Assembly: GCF_032248455.1 (NCBI RefSeq)
Contig: NZ_JAVTTP010000001.1
Span: 2,354,501 to 2,418,500, forward strand
Origin: Pricia mediterranea
GTDB taxonomy: Bacteria > Bacteroidota > Bacteroidia > Flavobacteriales > Flavobacteriaceae
Reading direction: 5' to 3'
DNA: 64,000 bases
Shown: positions 8,775 to 18,002 of the stretch, in pieces
Layout of the letters: every line of letters begins with the position of its first letter
Position numbering within the stretch: the stretch's first letter is position 1
Notes under the pieces: generated by a model
What the model was told of the DNA's origin: nothing
Seen by the model: the letters and a program-made list of their open reading frames with translations, nothing else
Databases searched by the model: none
Made by a program: the position numbers and the translations under genes

Positions 8775-9965
8775 CTAAGGCTCACTTTTATAGGACTTCA
8801 TATCAGTATTTCGCCATCGATGCAAAAGATAGGAGGTAAAGAAAACAAAAAACACAGAACCCCATTGTCGGATCATAAACGATTCTGTCATTCCGAATAG
8901 CAACATAATGGTAAAAAAGAACAAAAGTAAAGTATCCTTTTTCCTGATACCAATATAAAGGATACGAGCATAAATGAGTAAAAGAATCAATAAGCCCAAA
9001 TAACCGAGGTCAAGCGTAGTTTGTAAAAATTGATTGTGTGCATTGTATGCTTCGACGACCTGGACTGCGTCTCCACCAATCTCTTTCTCATAGCAATCGG
9101 TCAGCAAACGGGAAGAATTATTAATTCCAGTTCCAAAAAACCCGGCAGTTTTGATGTGTTGCCAACTACATTCCCAAGAAAGCATCCTGCTGTAAATGCC
9201 ATTATTGTAATTGACTTGGTCGTTCAGGTCTATTTGAATTACTTCCTTAAACTTGCTCTGAACAATCGGTCGGTTTGCCATCCATATCGTCGTTAAAACG
9301 AAAAAAGCAATGAACCCTATTAAAAACTTCCGCCCTCCTTTCTTCTTTAGATAGGCAATAATAAAGAAGACGGTCAATACGAGAGCCACGATAATGCTTG
9401 TACGGTTATAGAACACTGCCAGGCTGAAAAAGAGAAAAGGGATAAAAAAATAGTATTCCAATTTGACTACATTTGCCGTAATCAATTCGGAATATAGTAT
9501 CGCCAAGGTAAAACAGACGAAGATGGCCAAATAGTTCAATTGCAAATCAATTATTTCGGTGGGGTCATGATAGTAAAAAATGTAGCCTTTGCTGCGGATA
9601 TAGGTTGTTATAATGGATATAAGACATGCAGCAATCACGGTGTACACGAAGACGAAGAGCATCCGCTTTTGATATTTGATGAATGAAAGAGAAAAAGGAA
9701 TCAATACCAAGGGTAAGTACTTGACCAGGGTCGAGGCACTCTGGGGTTGTTCGATTACGAGAAGGTTGACTGCCAAAATGAAATAATATAAAAAGAACAA
9801 CAGTGCAGATGGCGAGAAATGTGGGAGAAACCGCTGTCGTGGCGAAAACAGGTACAGCGCGGACAAAACTGCTACGGCGTAAGAGTTGATGTTATATACC
9901 CTCGCGAAGGGAATGCTAGCCACTAAGAAAAAGAGTGCTATAGTTTTAATTTTATCTAGTGACAC
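8775..9965 (-). CDS. O-antigen ligase/polymerase family membrane protein (WaaL/Wzy_C)
   Basis: This 396-residue protein has about eleven hydrophobic segments and a large external loop around residues 225-315 containing NNGIYSRMLSWECSWQ, GFFGTGINNSSR and AYNAHNQFLQTTLDLG. The G-x-G-x-N and AHNxFLQ signatures are characteristic of the O-antigen ligase/Wzy_C superfamily, which includes lipid A ligases and bactoprenol-linked polymerases. It starts at GTG; no ATG is better placed. It is first of three leftward genes with MBOAT and AlgJ-like proteins. With a separate Wzy-like gene in the same locus, this one may ligate rather than polymerise, but that is inference. Confidence 0.8.
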   Translation of the reverse strand: MSLDKIKTIALFFLVASIPFARVYNINSYAVAVLSALYLFSPRQRFLPHFSPSALLFFLYYFILAVNLLVIEQPQSASTLVKYLPLVLIPFSLSFIKYQKRMLFVFVYTVIAACLISIITTYIRSKGYIFYYHDPTEIIDLQLNYLAIFVCFTLAILYSELITANVVKLEYYFFIPFLFFSLAVFYNRTSIIVALVLTVFFIIAYLKKKGGRKFLIGFIAFFVLTTIWMANRPIVQSKFKEVIQIDLNDQVNYNNGIYSRMLSWECSWQHIKTAGFFGTGINNSSRLLTDCYEKEIGGDAVQVVEAYNAHNQFLQTTLDLGYLGLLILLLIYARILYIGIRKKDTLLLFFFTIMLLFGMTESFMIRQWGSVFFVFFTSYLLHRWRNTDMKSYKSEP

Positions 9966-10074
9966 GTACTTTGGTTTGAAGACGAAATTAAAGATTTAAA
10001 TGAAGGATTTTCCCTTTTAAGCCTGCAAAAGAAACTTAACCTCCCAGACTTTCCGCCTGAAAATCACAAAAGAC

Positions 10075-11172
10075 TTGAAAAAAAACCAAAAAACACGAGT
10101 GGCCATTATCGGAACGGTAGGCATCCCGGCCAAATACGGCGGGTTCGAAACCTTGGCCGAAAACTTAGTCGCACAACTTGGAAACAGGTATGAGTTTACC
10201 GTGTACTGCAGTGCGCCGAGTTACATCGGCCAACGAAAAGAAAGCTATTTAGGGGCGCGGTTGAAGTACATCCCCCTAAAGGCCAACGGAAAGTCAAGTA
10301 TCATTTATGATGCCCTATCTATTGTTCAGGCTCTTTTCTTTGCGGACGTAATTCTGATACTGGGGGTAAGCGGGGCATTTATGATTCCGGTTATTAGATG
10401 GTTTACCAAGAAGCGTGTGATCACGAACATTGATGGCTTGGAGTGGAAGAGAGACAAATGGGGCGGGACGGCGAAAAAATATTTAAAATGGCAGGAGAAG
10501 ATTGCGATAAAATACAGTAATAGTATTGTGGTGGATAACAAAGGTATAGAGGACCATGTGATGAAAGAGTACGGATTGCCGAGCAACCTTATTGCCTACG
10601 GCGCCAACCACGTTTATAAAAAGCGATTAGGCGAAGCTGTTAAAAACGAGCTTCGACTGCCCGATAGTTTTGCCTTCAAGGTCTGCCGAATTGAACCGGA
10701 AAATAACATCCATATAATTTTGAACGCCTTCGGAGAAACCGACTTTGATTTCGTGATGGTTGGCAATTGGAGCAACAGCGAATACGGTAAGCTATTAAAA
10801 GAAAAACATGATAGCAGCAACAACTTATACCTGTTGGACCCCATATATGAGCCGGACAAATTGAACGCTTTGCGGTCTAACTGTTCTTTGTATGTTCATG
10901 GTCATAGTGCCGGCGGTACAAATCCTTCATTGGTCGAGGCAATGTATTTGGAGCTTCCAATTGTGGCATTTGATGTTAATTACAATCGGTATACCACGGA
11001 TAATGAAGCTCTTTACTTTAGTACGAAGAACGATTTGACTCAGCTATTGAATAGCGAATTGATGAAAGTCGATAACTTGAAATCCATAGGTAAAAAAATG
11101 AAAAACATCGCGATAAGAAAGTATACTTGGAAAGTTATTGGCGAGGCTTACGAACAATTGTTCTCAGCTTAA
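10075..11172 (+). CDS. Glycosyltransferase with DUF1972 N-terminal domain
   Basis: The N-terminus VAIIGTVGIPAKYGGFETLA is the signature of the DUF1972 domain, found in rhamnosyl- and related transferases of capsule and S-layer glycan synthesis. The remaining GT-B C-terminal domain has VCRIEPENNIHIIL, GNWSNSEYG and GHSAGGTNPSLVEAMYLELP, giving the E-x7-E-like acidic pair in the nucleotide-sugar site. Length is 365 residues, normal for the family. Translation begins at TTG. It is divergent from the ligase gene with 109 bp between, and is followed by the WecA-like gene, so it may add the second sugar after the initiating phosphosugar transfer. Confidence 0.85.
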   Translation: MKKNQKTRVAIIGTVGIPAKYGGFETLAENLVAQLGNRYEFTVYCSAPSYIGQRKESYLGARLKYIPLKANGKSSIIYDALSIVQALFFADVILILGVSGAFMIPVIRWFTKKRVITNIDGLEWKRDKWGGTAKKYLKWQEKIAIKYSNSIVVDNKGIEDHVMKEYGLPSNLIAYGANHVYKKRLGEAVKNELRLPDSFAFKVCRIEPENNIHIILNAFGETDFDFVMVGNWSNSEYGKLLKEKHDSSNNLYLLDPIYEPDKLNALRSNCSLYVHGHSAGGTNPSLVEAMYLELPIVAFDVNYNRYTTDNEALYFSTKNDLTQLLNSELMKVDNLKSIGKKMKNIAIRKYTWKVIGEAYEQLFSA

Positions 11173-11267
11173 TTTCAAAGTTTTCTTAAAGTCGAATTCC
11201 TACTATTTCCATCCAAATTCCGGTTGTTGGTTTAACTTTTGCTACTTTTAAGAAATAAATAGTCGAT

Positions 11268-12458
11268 TTGTTTTTTCTAGAGACCGCCATATCACTTTTT
11301 ATAGGTGCCTTCCTTCTTACCTATTTGACGATACCGAAGATTATCAGTGTTGTCGAGTACAAAAGATTGATGGACAACCCTAATAAGAGAAGTTCCCACA
11401 AGTTGGGAACTCCCACTTTAGGGGGTGTGTCTTTTTTTTATGTTCTTATTTTCGCGCTTTTTTTTATCAATGGCCGAGACGTCTTCGACGAAGGAATGTA
11501 CATTATTCCGGGACTTACCATCCTCTTTATAGTAGGATTGAAAGACGACCTAGTGGTCATCTCTCCCGGTGCAAAACTTTTATCCCAAGTTTTCGCCATT
11601 GTCTTTATTCTTGCAAACCCCAGTTTCACCATCCACTCTCTTAACGGCTTCCTGAACATCAATGAGATACCTTATTACCTATATCTGATCATTGGAGGAT
11701 TCATGATGATTACAATTATTAATTCGTACAACCTAATTGACGGTATAGATGGTCTGGCGTCGGTGGTTGGCATCGTAATTTTGGTAATTTATACCACTAT
11801 ATTCTATTTGACCGAAGAATATTTTTTCGCTTTGCTAGCTATAGCTCTGAATGCCAGTCTAATGGCCTTTTTAGGGTTTAACCTATCTTCCGATAAAAAG
11901 ATTTTTATGGGCGATACGGGTTCGTTAATCGTGGGGTTTATCATTAGCATCCTTACTTTGAAGTTTTTGGCATTGCGTCCCGTAGTGTATACCGATCTTC
12001 CGTTTTTACTTGAAAATGCACCTCTGATCGCCATAAGCATCCTGATTGTGCCGTTGTTTGACACGGCGCGGGTATTTGCTATCCGAATCGCTAATAAAAA
12101 GGGACCGTTTTCTCCCGACCGCAACCACACCCATCACGTACTTATCGATTATTGGGGGCTTACCCACAAGCAGGCCAGCTTTATCATCGGGTGTTTTAAC
12201 CTGCTTTTCGTAACACTCTTTGTTGTTTTGGGCAGCACGGCAAAGAATCTGGGGATGGTGATCATGTTGGTGTCCGTAGTTATCTTTCTAGGATATATCT
12301 TTTTCAAATACAACTACAATTTTACAACCTTGAAGCAAAAGATTTTGCTGAAGCGAAAAGTCGACCGCCTGAAGACGAAGGCAAAGGAGAAAGGTCCCAA
12401 GAAGAAGAAACCGAGAAACCCTGGGAAGGATGAATCTGAAGAGGACAGGGAGCTTTAA
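11268..12458 (+). CDS. Undecaprenyl-phosphate GlcNAc-1-phosphate transferase-like (WecA/MraY family)
   Basis: A 396-residue polytopic enzyme of the polyprenyl-phosphate sugar-1-phosphate transferase family. The invariant motifs are visible: SSHKLGTPTLGG near residue 42, GLKDD near 90, NSYNLIDGIDGLA near 152, FMGDTGSL near 208 and the HIH-type loop SPDRNHTHHVLID near 284. These enzymes attach the first sugar-phosphate to undecaprenyl phosphate on the cytoplasmic face, initiating O-antigen or exopolysaccharide synthesis. The C-terminal tail of about 45 residues is very Lys-rich and probably cytosolic. It starts at TTG. It completes the polysaccharide locus by supplying an initiating transferase. 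Confidence 0.88.
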   Translation: MFFLETAISLFIGAFLLTYLTIPKIISVVEYKRLMDNPNKRSSHKLGTPTLGGVSFFYVLIFALFFINGRDVFDEGMYIIPGLTILFIVGLKDDLVVISPGAKLLSQVFAIVFILANPSFTIHSLNGFLNINEIPYYLYLIIGGFMMITIINSYNLIDGIDGLASVVGIVILVIYTTIFYLTEEYFFALLAIALNASLMAFLGFNLSSDKKIFMGDTGSLIVGFIISILTLKFLALRPVVYTDLPFLLENAPLIAISILIVPLFDTARVFAIRIANKKGPFSPDRNHTHHVLIDYWGLTHKQASFIIGCFNLLFVTLFVVLGSTAKNLGMVIMLVSVVIFLGYIFFKYNYNFTTLKQKILLKRKVDRLKTKAKEKGPKKKKPRNPGKDESEEDREL

Positions 12459-12582
12459 TCGTATACGATTTGCGTTGAGTCCTTTAACCACAAGGTTTGC
12501 CGAAGCGCTTTAAATTAAATCTCCCATTTTTACCTTAAATTGTGATCCCCGCATCAAACCGTCACAATTTGCAAAAAGCAAG

Positions 12583-12612
12583 TTTGTTATTACAACATAA
12601 CCCCTATTTTTG
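12583..12612 (+). promoter_or_regulatory. purD promoter (TTTG-N18-TATTTTTG)
   Basis: TTTG at 12583-12586 and TATTTTTG at 12605-12612 are separated by 18 nt, an almost ideal Bacteroidota sigma-A promoter. The purD ATG is 27 bp downstream, leaving a short leader. This is the clearest promoter in the window. Confidence 0.75.
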
Positions 12613-12639
12613 CGCAAACCGAATTCAACACCGACACTG

Positions 12640-13911
12640 ATGAACATCCTTATCTTGGGCGCGGGGGGACGCGAGCATACCTTAGCCTGGAAACTCCACC
12701 AAAGTCCGAAATTATCTAAGCTATACGTTGCACCGGGAAATGCCGGTACGGCATCCGTTGCCGAAAATATACCGATAAGTGTAAACGACTTTGACGCCAT
12801 TAAAAAAGCAGTTCTTGAGAAACAGATTGAAATGGTGTTGGTGGGGCCGGAAGATCCCTTGGTCAACGGTATTCATGATTATTTCTTGAACGATATGGAC
12901 TTGGTCTCCATTCCCGTTATCGGCCCCCAGAAAGCGGCCGCTCAGTTGGAGGGCAGTAAGGAGTTCGCTAAAAAGTTTATGGCACGGCACGATATTCCTA
13001 CGGCACGCTATAAGAGCTTTACCGCAGGAACCTTGCAAGAGGGGTTCGCTTTTTTGGATTCCCTAGAACCGCCTTACGTATTAAAAGCAGATGGCCTTGC
13101 AGCCGGTAAGGGGGTTATGATATTGAGCGACCTACAACAGGCCAAGCACGAACTCGAGGCCATGCTCATCGATGCGAAATTCGGCAGTGCCAGTACTACG
13201 GTCGTTATAGAGGAGTTTCTTAGGGGCATTGAGCTGAGCGTTTTCGTACTGACCGATGGAAAGGGCTATAAGATACTGCCGACCGCAAAAGACTATAAAC
13301 GTATCGGCGAGGGGGACACCGGACTGAACACAGGGGGCATGGGAGCGATTTCGCCGGTTCCATTTGCCGATGCAGCTTTTATGGACAAGGTGCATCAGCG
13401 CATCGTCAGGCCGACGATAGACGGTTTTAAAAAAGATGGATTACCCTATAGGGGATTTGTTTTTATCGGTCTGATCAAGGTAGATGACGAGCCCAAGGTA
13501 ATCGAATACAACGTACGGATGGGAGATCCGGAAACCGAGGTGGTGATACCGCGTATAAAAAATGACATGGTATCCCTCTTGGAGGCTGTGGCTAATCAGG
13601 GTTTGGACTCCATCACCTTGGAAATTGAAGAGCGTGCGGCCGCCACAGTAATGTTGGTCTCCGGAGGATATCCCGAAGCGTATGAAAAAGGAAAAGCGAT
13701 AACCGGCCCTGAGAAAATTAACGGCTCATTGGTGTTCCATGCGGGTACTTTAGGCGAACAAGGCAGAATCATCACAAATGGGGGACGGGTCATGGCCATC
13801 ACATCCTACGGAAAGGACTTCAAAGAAGCTTTAGAGCTATCCTACAAAAATATAGCGCTTATAAAGTATGACGGAATGAACTATCGAAAAGATATCGGCT
13901 TCGACCTCTAA
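12640..13911 (+). CDS. purD: Phosphoribosylamine--glycine ligase
   Basis: PurD joins glycine to 5-phosphoribosylamine using ATP, the second step of de novo purine synthesis. The ATG chosen gives MNILILGAGGREHTLAWKL, the canonical GARS N-terminus, and a 423-residue protein of normal length. The ATP-grasp domain is complete: GSKEFAKKFMARHDIPTA, LKADGLAAGKGVM (about residue 150) and the metal/nucleotide segment VIEYNVRMGDPETEV (about 288). An upstream in-frame TTG would add ten residues but destroy the promoter spacing. Its stop lies 2 bp from the stop of the convergent small membrane gene. Confidence 0.97.
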   Translation: MNILILGAGGREHTLAWKLHQSPKLSKLYVAPGNAGTASVAENIPISVNDFDAIKKAVLEKQIEMVLVGPEDPLVNGIHDYFLNDMDLVSIPVIGPQKAAAQLEGSKEFAKKFMARHDIPTARYKSFTAGTLQEGFAFLDSLEPPYVLKADGLAAGKGVMILSDLQQAKHELEAMLIDAKFGSASTTVVIEEFLRGIELSVFVLTDGKGYKILPTAKDYKRIGEGDTGLNTGGMGAISPVPFADAAFMDKVHQRIVRPTIDGFKKDGLPYRGFVFIGLIKVDDEPKVIEYNVRMGDPETEVVIPRIKNDMVSLLEAVANQGLDSITLEIEERAAATVMLVSGGYPEAYEKGKAITGPEKINGSLVFHAGTLGEQGRIITNGGRVMAITSYGKDFKEALELSYKNIALIKYDGMNYRKDIGFDL

Positions 13912-13913
13912 AA

Positions 13914-14135
13914 TTACAGAAACGAATGCGAGCTGATCGATTTATCCTCCTCGTTATTGTCGTTGATTTTTTTGAGCTGTAACATCCAATAGATGAACCC
14001 GGCGAAACCGATGAGCATCAAAATCCAGTTGAAAAAGTTGGCGCCCCACCAACTGTCCCAGTAGCGCAACTGGTCTAACGGCCAAAACAGGTAGTTTACG
14101 AACAAATCTTCTATTCCCCTAAAAAATGAAGTCAT
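13914..14135 (-). CDS. Small conserved membrane protein (DUF6341-like)
   Basis: The 73-residue protein has an amphipathic N-terminus (FFRGIEDLFVNYLF), a Trp-rich stretch (YWDSWWGANFFNW) and a single clear transmembrane helix (about 36-52), then a charged Asn/Asp/Glu-rich tail. It resembles a small protein family found next to purD in many flavobacteria, which I associate with DUF6341; function is unknown. It is convergent with purD and divergent from the DUF6427-like gene, with only 39 bp between start codons. The family name is from memory and should be treated as provisional. Confidence 0.65.
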   Translation of the reverse strand: MTSFFRGIEDLFVNYLFWPLDQLRYWDSWWGANFFNWILMLIGFAGFIYWMLQLKKINDNNEEDKSISSHSFL

Positions 14136-14174
14136 CTTAGCTATATTTACCCTACAAAAATATGAAAAGTTGAT

Positions 14175-15113
14175 ATGATTTCCATCATTTTTGGCAAAAC
14201 CAAGCCGATAAACTTCATAATCGTCTTCACGTTCCTGTTAATGTTCTATTGGGGGGTTCATTTTTTTCTGTTCGATAGAGTGTATGCACCTGACGTATTG
14301 CTGCAAAAAACCTTGGTTTTAGGAGTCTTGCTTTTCAGTATTTTTTTGGTCAATTTCATTGTAAAACGGAATAAAGTAACCGGCCCGAACTCGTTTGCCA
14401 TCCTTTTTTACGCGCTCTTGATCGTAGTTTTTCCCGAAACGCTTCTCGATTCTAACGCCATTTGGAGTAGTTTTTTTCTGTTGCTGGCCATAAGACGATT
14501 GGTCAGTATGCGTTCTGAGCGCGATACCAAGTTCAAGATTTTCGATGCCACGATATGGATTCTGGTCTCAAGTCTGTTCTACGATTGGGCCATTTTGTAT
14601 CTCGTCTTGGTATTTGCGGCCATTGCCTTTTACAAGCCCGAAAATTTCAGAAACTGGCTAGCACCCCTTGCAGGCCTTTTCACGGTATATCTGATAACCA
14701 AAAGTATTTTGATTTTGACGGGCAACAAAGATTTTTTGCTCGAACACTATGAGTTTCATGTTTCCCCGGATCTAGCCTATTTTTCATATTGGGGGCACAG
14801 CACCAAACTTGTTCTCTTTGCTATAGTCACGGCTTTAGCGGGGTTAATGGCGTTCATAAAATTAGGAAAATCGAATTTTGGCAGGGCGATTACCATACGG
14901 CTTATCGTATTATCTTTCGTCATCGGGTTGGTAGTGAACCTGCTCAAACTTTCGGACAACGTGTACCCCGTTATGCTCGTTTTTTTCCCTGCAGTAGTAT
15001 TCTTGACCAAATACGTCGAATCGATACGCCGGGCCCATATCAAGGAAATTGCGCTGGTTGTCGCCATTATTGTCCCTTTTTTGATGCTGTTGACGGGTAT
15101 TGCAATACGATAA
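14175..15113 (+). CDS. Polytopic membrane protein (DUF6427-like)
   Basis: A 312-residue protein with about ten hydrophobic segments covering nearly its whole length, separated by short Lys/Arg loops; no enzymatic motif is apparent. The N-terminus MISIIFGKTKPINFIIVFTF and the purD/small-membrane-protein context match a flavobacterial family I recognise as DUF6427. It is divergent from the 73-residue membrane protein. Its function is unknown. The tail ends in a hydrophobic helix with no soluble domain. Confidence 0.7.
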   Translation: MISIIFGKTKPINFIIVFTFLLMFYWGVHFFLFDRVYAPDVLLQKTLVLGVLLFSIFLVNFIVKRNKVTGPNSFAILFYALLIVVFPETLLDSNAIWSSFFLLLAIRRLVSMRSERDTKFKIFDATIWILVSSLFYDWAILYLVLVFAAIAFYKPENFRNWLAPLAGLFTVYLITKSILILTGNKDFLLEHYEFHVSPDLAYFSYWGHSTKLVLFAIVTALAGLMAFIKLGKSNFGRAITIRLIVLSFVIGLVVNLLKLSDNVYPVMLVFFPAVVFLTKYVESIRRAHIKEIALVVAIIVPFLMLLTGIAIR

Positions 15114-15225
15114 GTCCGTACACCGAAAATCTCCAAGGCTTTATCTAAGCTAGTTTATTCCTGAATAATTTGCATTAAACCTTCCCTAGCGATGGAGTAG
15201 GCACTGAACCTTTGATAATTATCGG

Positions 15226-15233
15226 TAACTTTG
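15226..15233 (+). promoter_or_regulatory. -7-like element TAACTTTG before the DUF4254 gene
   Basis: TAACTTTG fits TAnnTTTG and ends 15 bp before the ATG at 15249. A TTTG at 15211 is only 11 nt upstream, too close for a standard -33 box, so promoter strength is uncertain. Confidence 0.35.
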
Positions 15234-15248
15234 TACAAAAGACATTAT

Positions 15249-15854
15249 ATGGACTTCAGTGCTCTTGCCTATAAAATTTTTCAGGAAAGTATAACAAAAT
15301 ACCACGTCAAAAACGACGTGGATCAAGCTTTTATCAACCCTTACAAAGAGGATGATATCGACGGATTGCTTTATCGAAAGAATTGGATAGATACGGTGCA
15401 ATGGCATTATGAGGATATTATCCGTGACCCGGATATTGAGCCCCATGCGGCCTTAAAGCTCAAACGGAAGATAGATGCCAGCAATCAGGACCGGACGGAT
15501 CTGGTGGAGTTTATCGACAGCTATTTCCTCCAAAAATACCGCACGGTCGAAGTTAAGAACAATGCCACTATCAATACGGAGAGCCCGGCCTGGGCCATCG
15601 ACCGTCTTTCGATTTTGGCCTTAAAGATCTATCATATGAAGGAAGAGGCCGAGCGAACGGATGCTTCTTCCGACTACGTCAAAAAATGTCATCAAAAGCT
15701 CGAGGTATTGCTCGAGCAACGTAAAGATCTTTCCGCCGCGATCGATCAGCTTTTATCCGATATCGAGGCCGGGGATAAATACATGAAGGTTTACAAACAG
15801 ATGAAGATGTACAACGATGAGGAAATGAATCCCGTGTTGCGCGGCATCAAGTAA
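15249..15854 (+). CDS. DUF4254 domain-containing protein
   Basis: A 201-residue soluble, mostly helical protein rich in charged residues, with the pattern WIDTVQWHYEDIIRDPDIEP (about 47-66) and the Asn/Asp-rich turn ASNQDRTDLVEFID that are typical of DUF4254 proteins in Bacteroidota. The function of the domain is unknown. The ATG at this position is preferred because an upstream ATG-less extension would overlap the -7 element. It is followed 57 bp later by a family 9 glycosyltransferase; this pairing is common in flavobacteria, hinting at a role in LPS core assembly, which remains inference. Confidence 0.8.
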   Translation: MDFSALAYKIFQESITKYHVKNDVDQAFINPYKEDDIDGLLYRKNWIDTVQWHYEDIIRDPDIEPHAALKLKRKIDASNQDRTDLVEFIDSYFLQKYRTVEVKNNATINTESPAWAIDRLSILALKIYHMKEEAERTDASSDYVKKCHQKLEVLLEQRKDLSAAIDQLLSDIEAGDKYMKVYKQMKMYNDEEMNPVLRGIK

Positions 15855-15911
15855 GGGAGTCCCTATTCAATCAGGGGACGGTACTCAATCGCGGAAGTTA
15901 GCCTATCATCT

Positions 15912-17003
15912 ATGTGTAGACCCGGTAAAACCGATAACGTCAATAGCCCCAACCCCAGCGAGGGCGGAGGGTCCCACATTCTCGTCATCCGGCTCTCCGC
16001 CATGGGCGATGTCGCCATGACGGTACCGGTGCTAACGGCACTTATCCAACGATATCCCCATCTTGAGATAACCGTACTTACCAAACCCTTTTTTGCGCCG
16101 ATGTTCGCCCAGCTAAAACAGGTTGAAGTATTCGAGGCCGAGACCAAAGGCAGGCACAAGGGGGTATTCGGACTGCATACACTCTACAAAGACCTCAAAA
16201 ATCGCGACATCGATTTGGTTGCGGACCTGCATAACGTACTTCGCAGTAAGGTCTTAAAGCGCTATTTCAACTTCGGGGGTATCCCTTTCGAGCAAATCGC
16301 CAAGGGCCGGAGGGAGAAGAAAGCCCTTACAGCCACGAAGAATAAGGTTTTCAAGGCTTTGAAGTCCACCCATGAACGCTATGCGGATGTTTTAGATGCC
16401 CTGGGCTTTCCGGTAGATCTGTCAAAAGCGAGCTGCTTGTATAAAGAAAAATTATCCGACAAGGTCTTGAAACTCGTCGGGCCCCACAATAAAAAATGGT
16501 TGGGCATCGCCCCGTTCGCTGCTTTTGAAGGAAAGATGTATCCCATGCATTTAATGAAGGAAGTTGTGCACCAGCTTAACAATACCGATAAGTATAAAAT
16601 TTTCCTTTTCGGAGGGGGGCAGCAGGAGAAACAACAGCTCGAGTCTATGGCCACCGGCTTTTCTTCCTGTATCAACGTCAGCGGAACGCTTTCCTTTTCC
16701 GAAGAACTGGCCCTGATTTCCAACCTCGATGCCATGCTTTCCATGGATAGTGGCAATGGGCATCTTGCCGCCATGTACGGCATTCCGGTCATTACGATTT
16801 GGGGGGTGACCCATCCCTATGCCGGATTTTATCCGTTTGGGCAACCTGCCGAAAACGCCCTTTTGGCCAATCGTAAAAAGTTTCCGTTTATCCCTACTTC
16901 GATTTACGGCAAAAATATGCCCGAGGGCTATGAAAAGGCGATGGAAACGATTACACCGCCTGATGTCGTCAAGAAAATTGAAAAAGTGTTGTCCCAATCC
17001 TGA
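15912..17003 (+). CDS. Glycosyltransferase family 9 (heptosyltransferase-like)
   Basis: A 363-residue protein whose core begins at about residue 22 with ILVIRLSAMGDVAMTVPVL, the classical ADP-heptose:LPS heptosyltransferase N-terminus. The C-terminal Rossmann domain carries FLFGGGQQEK, a Ser/Asp donor-site loop MLSMDSGNGHLAAMYGIPVI and ITIWGVTHPYAGFYPFG, which are conserved in GT9. Family members add heptose or a related sugar to the LPS inner core on the cytoplasmic side. The first 21 residues (with a Pro/Gly/Ser-rich stretch) are unusual for the family; a downstream start would remove them. It follows DUF4254 in a likely two-gene operon. Confidence 0.88.
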   Translation: MCRPGKTDNVNSPNPSEGGGSHILVIRLSAMGDVAMTVPVLTALIQRYPHLEITVLTKPFFAPMFAQLKQVEVFEAETKGRHKGVFGLHTLYKDLKNRDIDLVADLHNVLRSKVLKRYFNFGGIPFEQIAKGRREKKALTATKNKVFKALKSTHERYADVLDALGFPVDLSKASCLYKEKLSDKVLKLVGPHNKKWLGIAPFAAFEGKMYPMHLMKEVVHQLNNTDKYKIFLFGGGQQEKQQLESMATGFSSCINVSGTLSFSEELALISNLDAMLSMDSGNGHLAAMYGIPVITIWGVTHPYAGFYPFGQPAENALLANRKKFPFIPTSIYGKNMPEGYEKAMETITPPDVVKKIEKVLSQS

Positions 17004-17113
17004 TGTCCGTCGAATGTCATTTTTAACGGTGGTCGATATCTCGTCATGTCTTTCTAAGCGCGGCCTGAAATCCTATAGCAACCGTACAACCAAATTTTGT
17101 CAAAATGGAGAGG

Positions 17114-17731
17114 TTAAACCATAGCCATCTTGGGCTCCATCGTCTTGAAGTACGTCCGCACCTGCGACATAAAGCGGTATTTACGGACACTGGGGGCGGT
17201 TTCCACCATCAGCGTGCGTATCCCGACATAAGAACTCATCAGAAAAACGGCAACTCCTTCGCTATCGACATGCCTGTCGATATAGCCGTTGAATTTTCCG
17301 CGCTGTATAGCGGTCACCAGATTGACTTCCCAGACTTTGAGTATATCGTTTAGATGTTTCATAATCGTAGCGTTCCTACCGTTGAACTCGTTGATAAAAT
17401 TACCGAGTGCAAAGCCAAAATCCAATTCGTTGTGCACGGCAGTTTCAAGGGCGTCCTCATAGCATTGCAGTAAAAGGTCTAAAGTGTTCTCATTGCCCTC
17501 GATAGGCTCTATCAGCAGACTGTACATTTTGCGCATCAAGAGGTTCTCGACAATCTGCACAAAGAAATCCTCTTTGGAATCGAAATGATAGTAAAACGCC
17601 CCTTTTGAAAGTGAAAGTTCCTTTAGAATATCATCGATACTGGTGTTGTAATATCCATTTTTGTAAAACAATTCCAGCCCAGTGGCTTGCATACGCTGCA
17701 TCGTGGCCATGCGCTTGAGACTCTTTTCCAT
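17114..17731 (-). CDS. TetR/AcrR family transcriptional regulator
   Basis: A 205-residue regulator. The N-terminal helix-turn-helix is textbook TetR: GLELFYKNGYYNTSIDDIL followed by LSLSKGAFYYHFDSKEDFF (residues about 18-55). The C-terminal 140 residues form the variable ligand-binding half and end with a YRFMSQVRTYFKTMEPK segment. It lies 271 bp downstream of arsS on the same strand; whether it controls the arsenosugar genes, itself or something distant is not shown. A short imperfect palindrome (GACCTAAGGGTC) lies about 25 bp upstream of the start and could be an operator, but it is weak. Confidence 0.9.
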   Translation of the reverse strand: MEKSLKRMATMQRMQATGLELFYKNGYYNTSIDDILKELSLSKGAFYYHFDSKEDFFVQIVENLLMRKMYSLLIEPIEGNENTLDLLLQCYEDALETAVHNELDFGFALGNFINEFNGRNATIMKHLNDILKVWEVNLVTAIQRGKFNGYIDRHVDSEGVAVFLMSSYVGIRTLMVETAPSVRKYRFMSQVRTYFKTMEPKMAMV

Positions 17732-17862
17732 ACTATTGCATTTTAATGGTGAACCGACCTAAGGGTCTTATTTATAGAACCGGCAAGTGATGGGTTTATT
17801 TAAAAGGAAAGATGTGCTGCGGATTTTTTCGCTGTATCGCAGTATCCTCCATACTTCGTCTT

Positions 17863-17883
17863 TGGTAGGATGTAGAACACCGA
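17863..17883 (+). repeat. Interspersed 21-bp motif, copy 1
   Basis: TGGTAGGATGTAGAACACCGA here matches 59740-59760 at 19 of 21 positions in the same orientation. The motif is followed by an inverted repeat ACCGAC/GTCGGT separated by 6 nt. Both copies are intergenic. Origin and role are unknown. Confidence 0.5.
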
Positions 17884-18002
17884 CTAAATCGTCGGTTCAA
17901 GGATGTATTACCGGTTCGATGATGGAGCGCGAGCTGTGGGACATATATCGGTTGGCCAAGATAGGAACGGAATAGTACCGCTGTTCTGCAGTCTGCCCAC
18001 CC

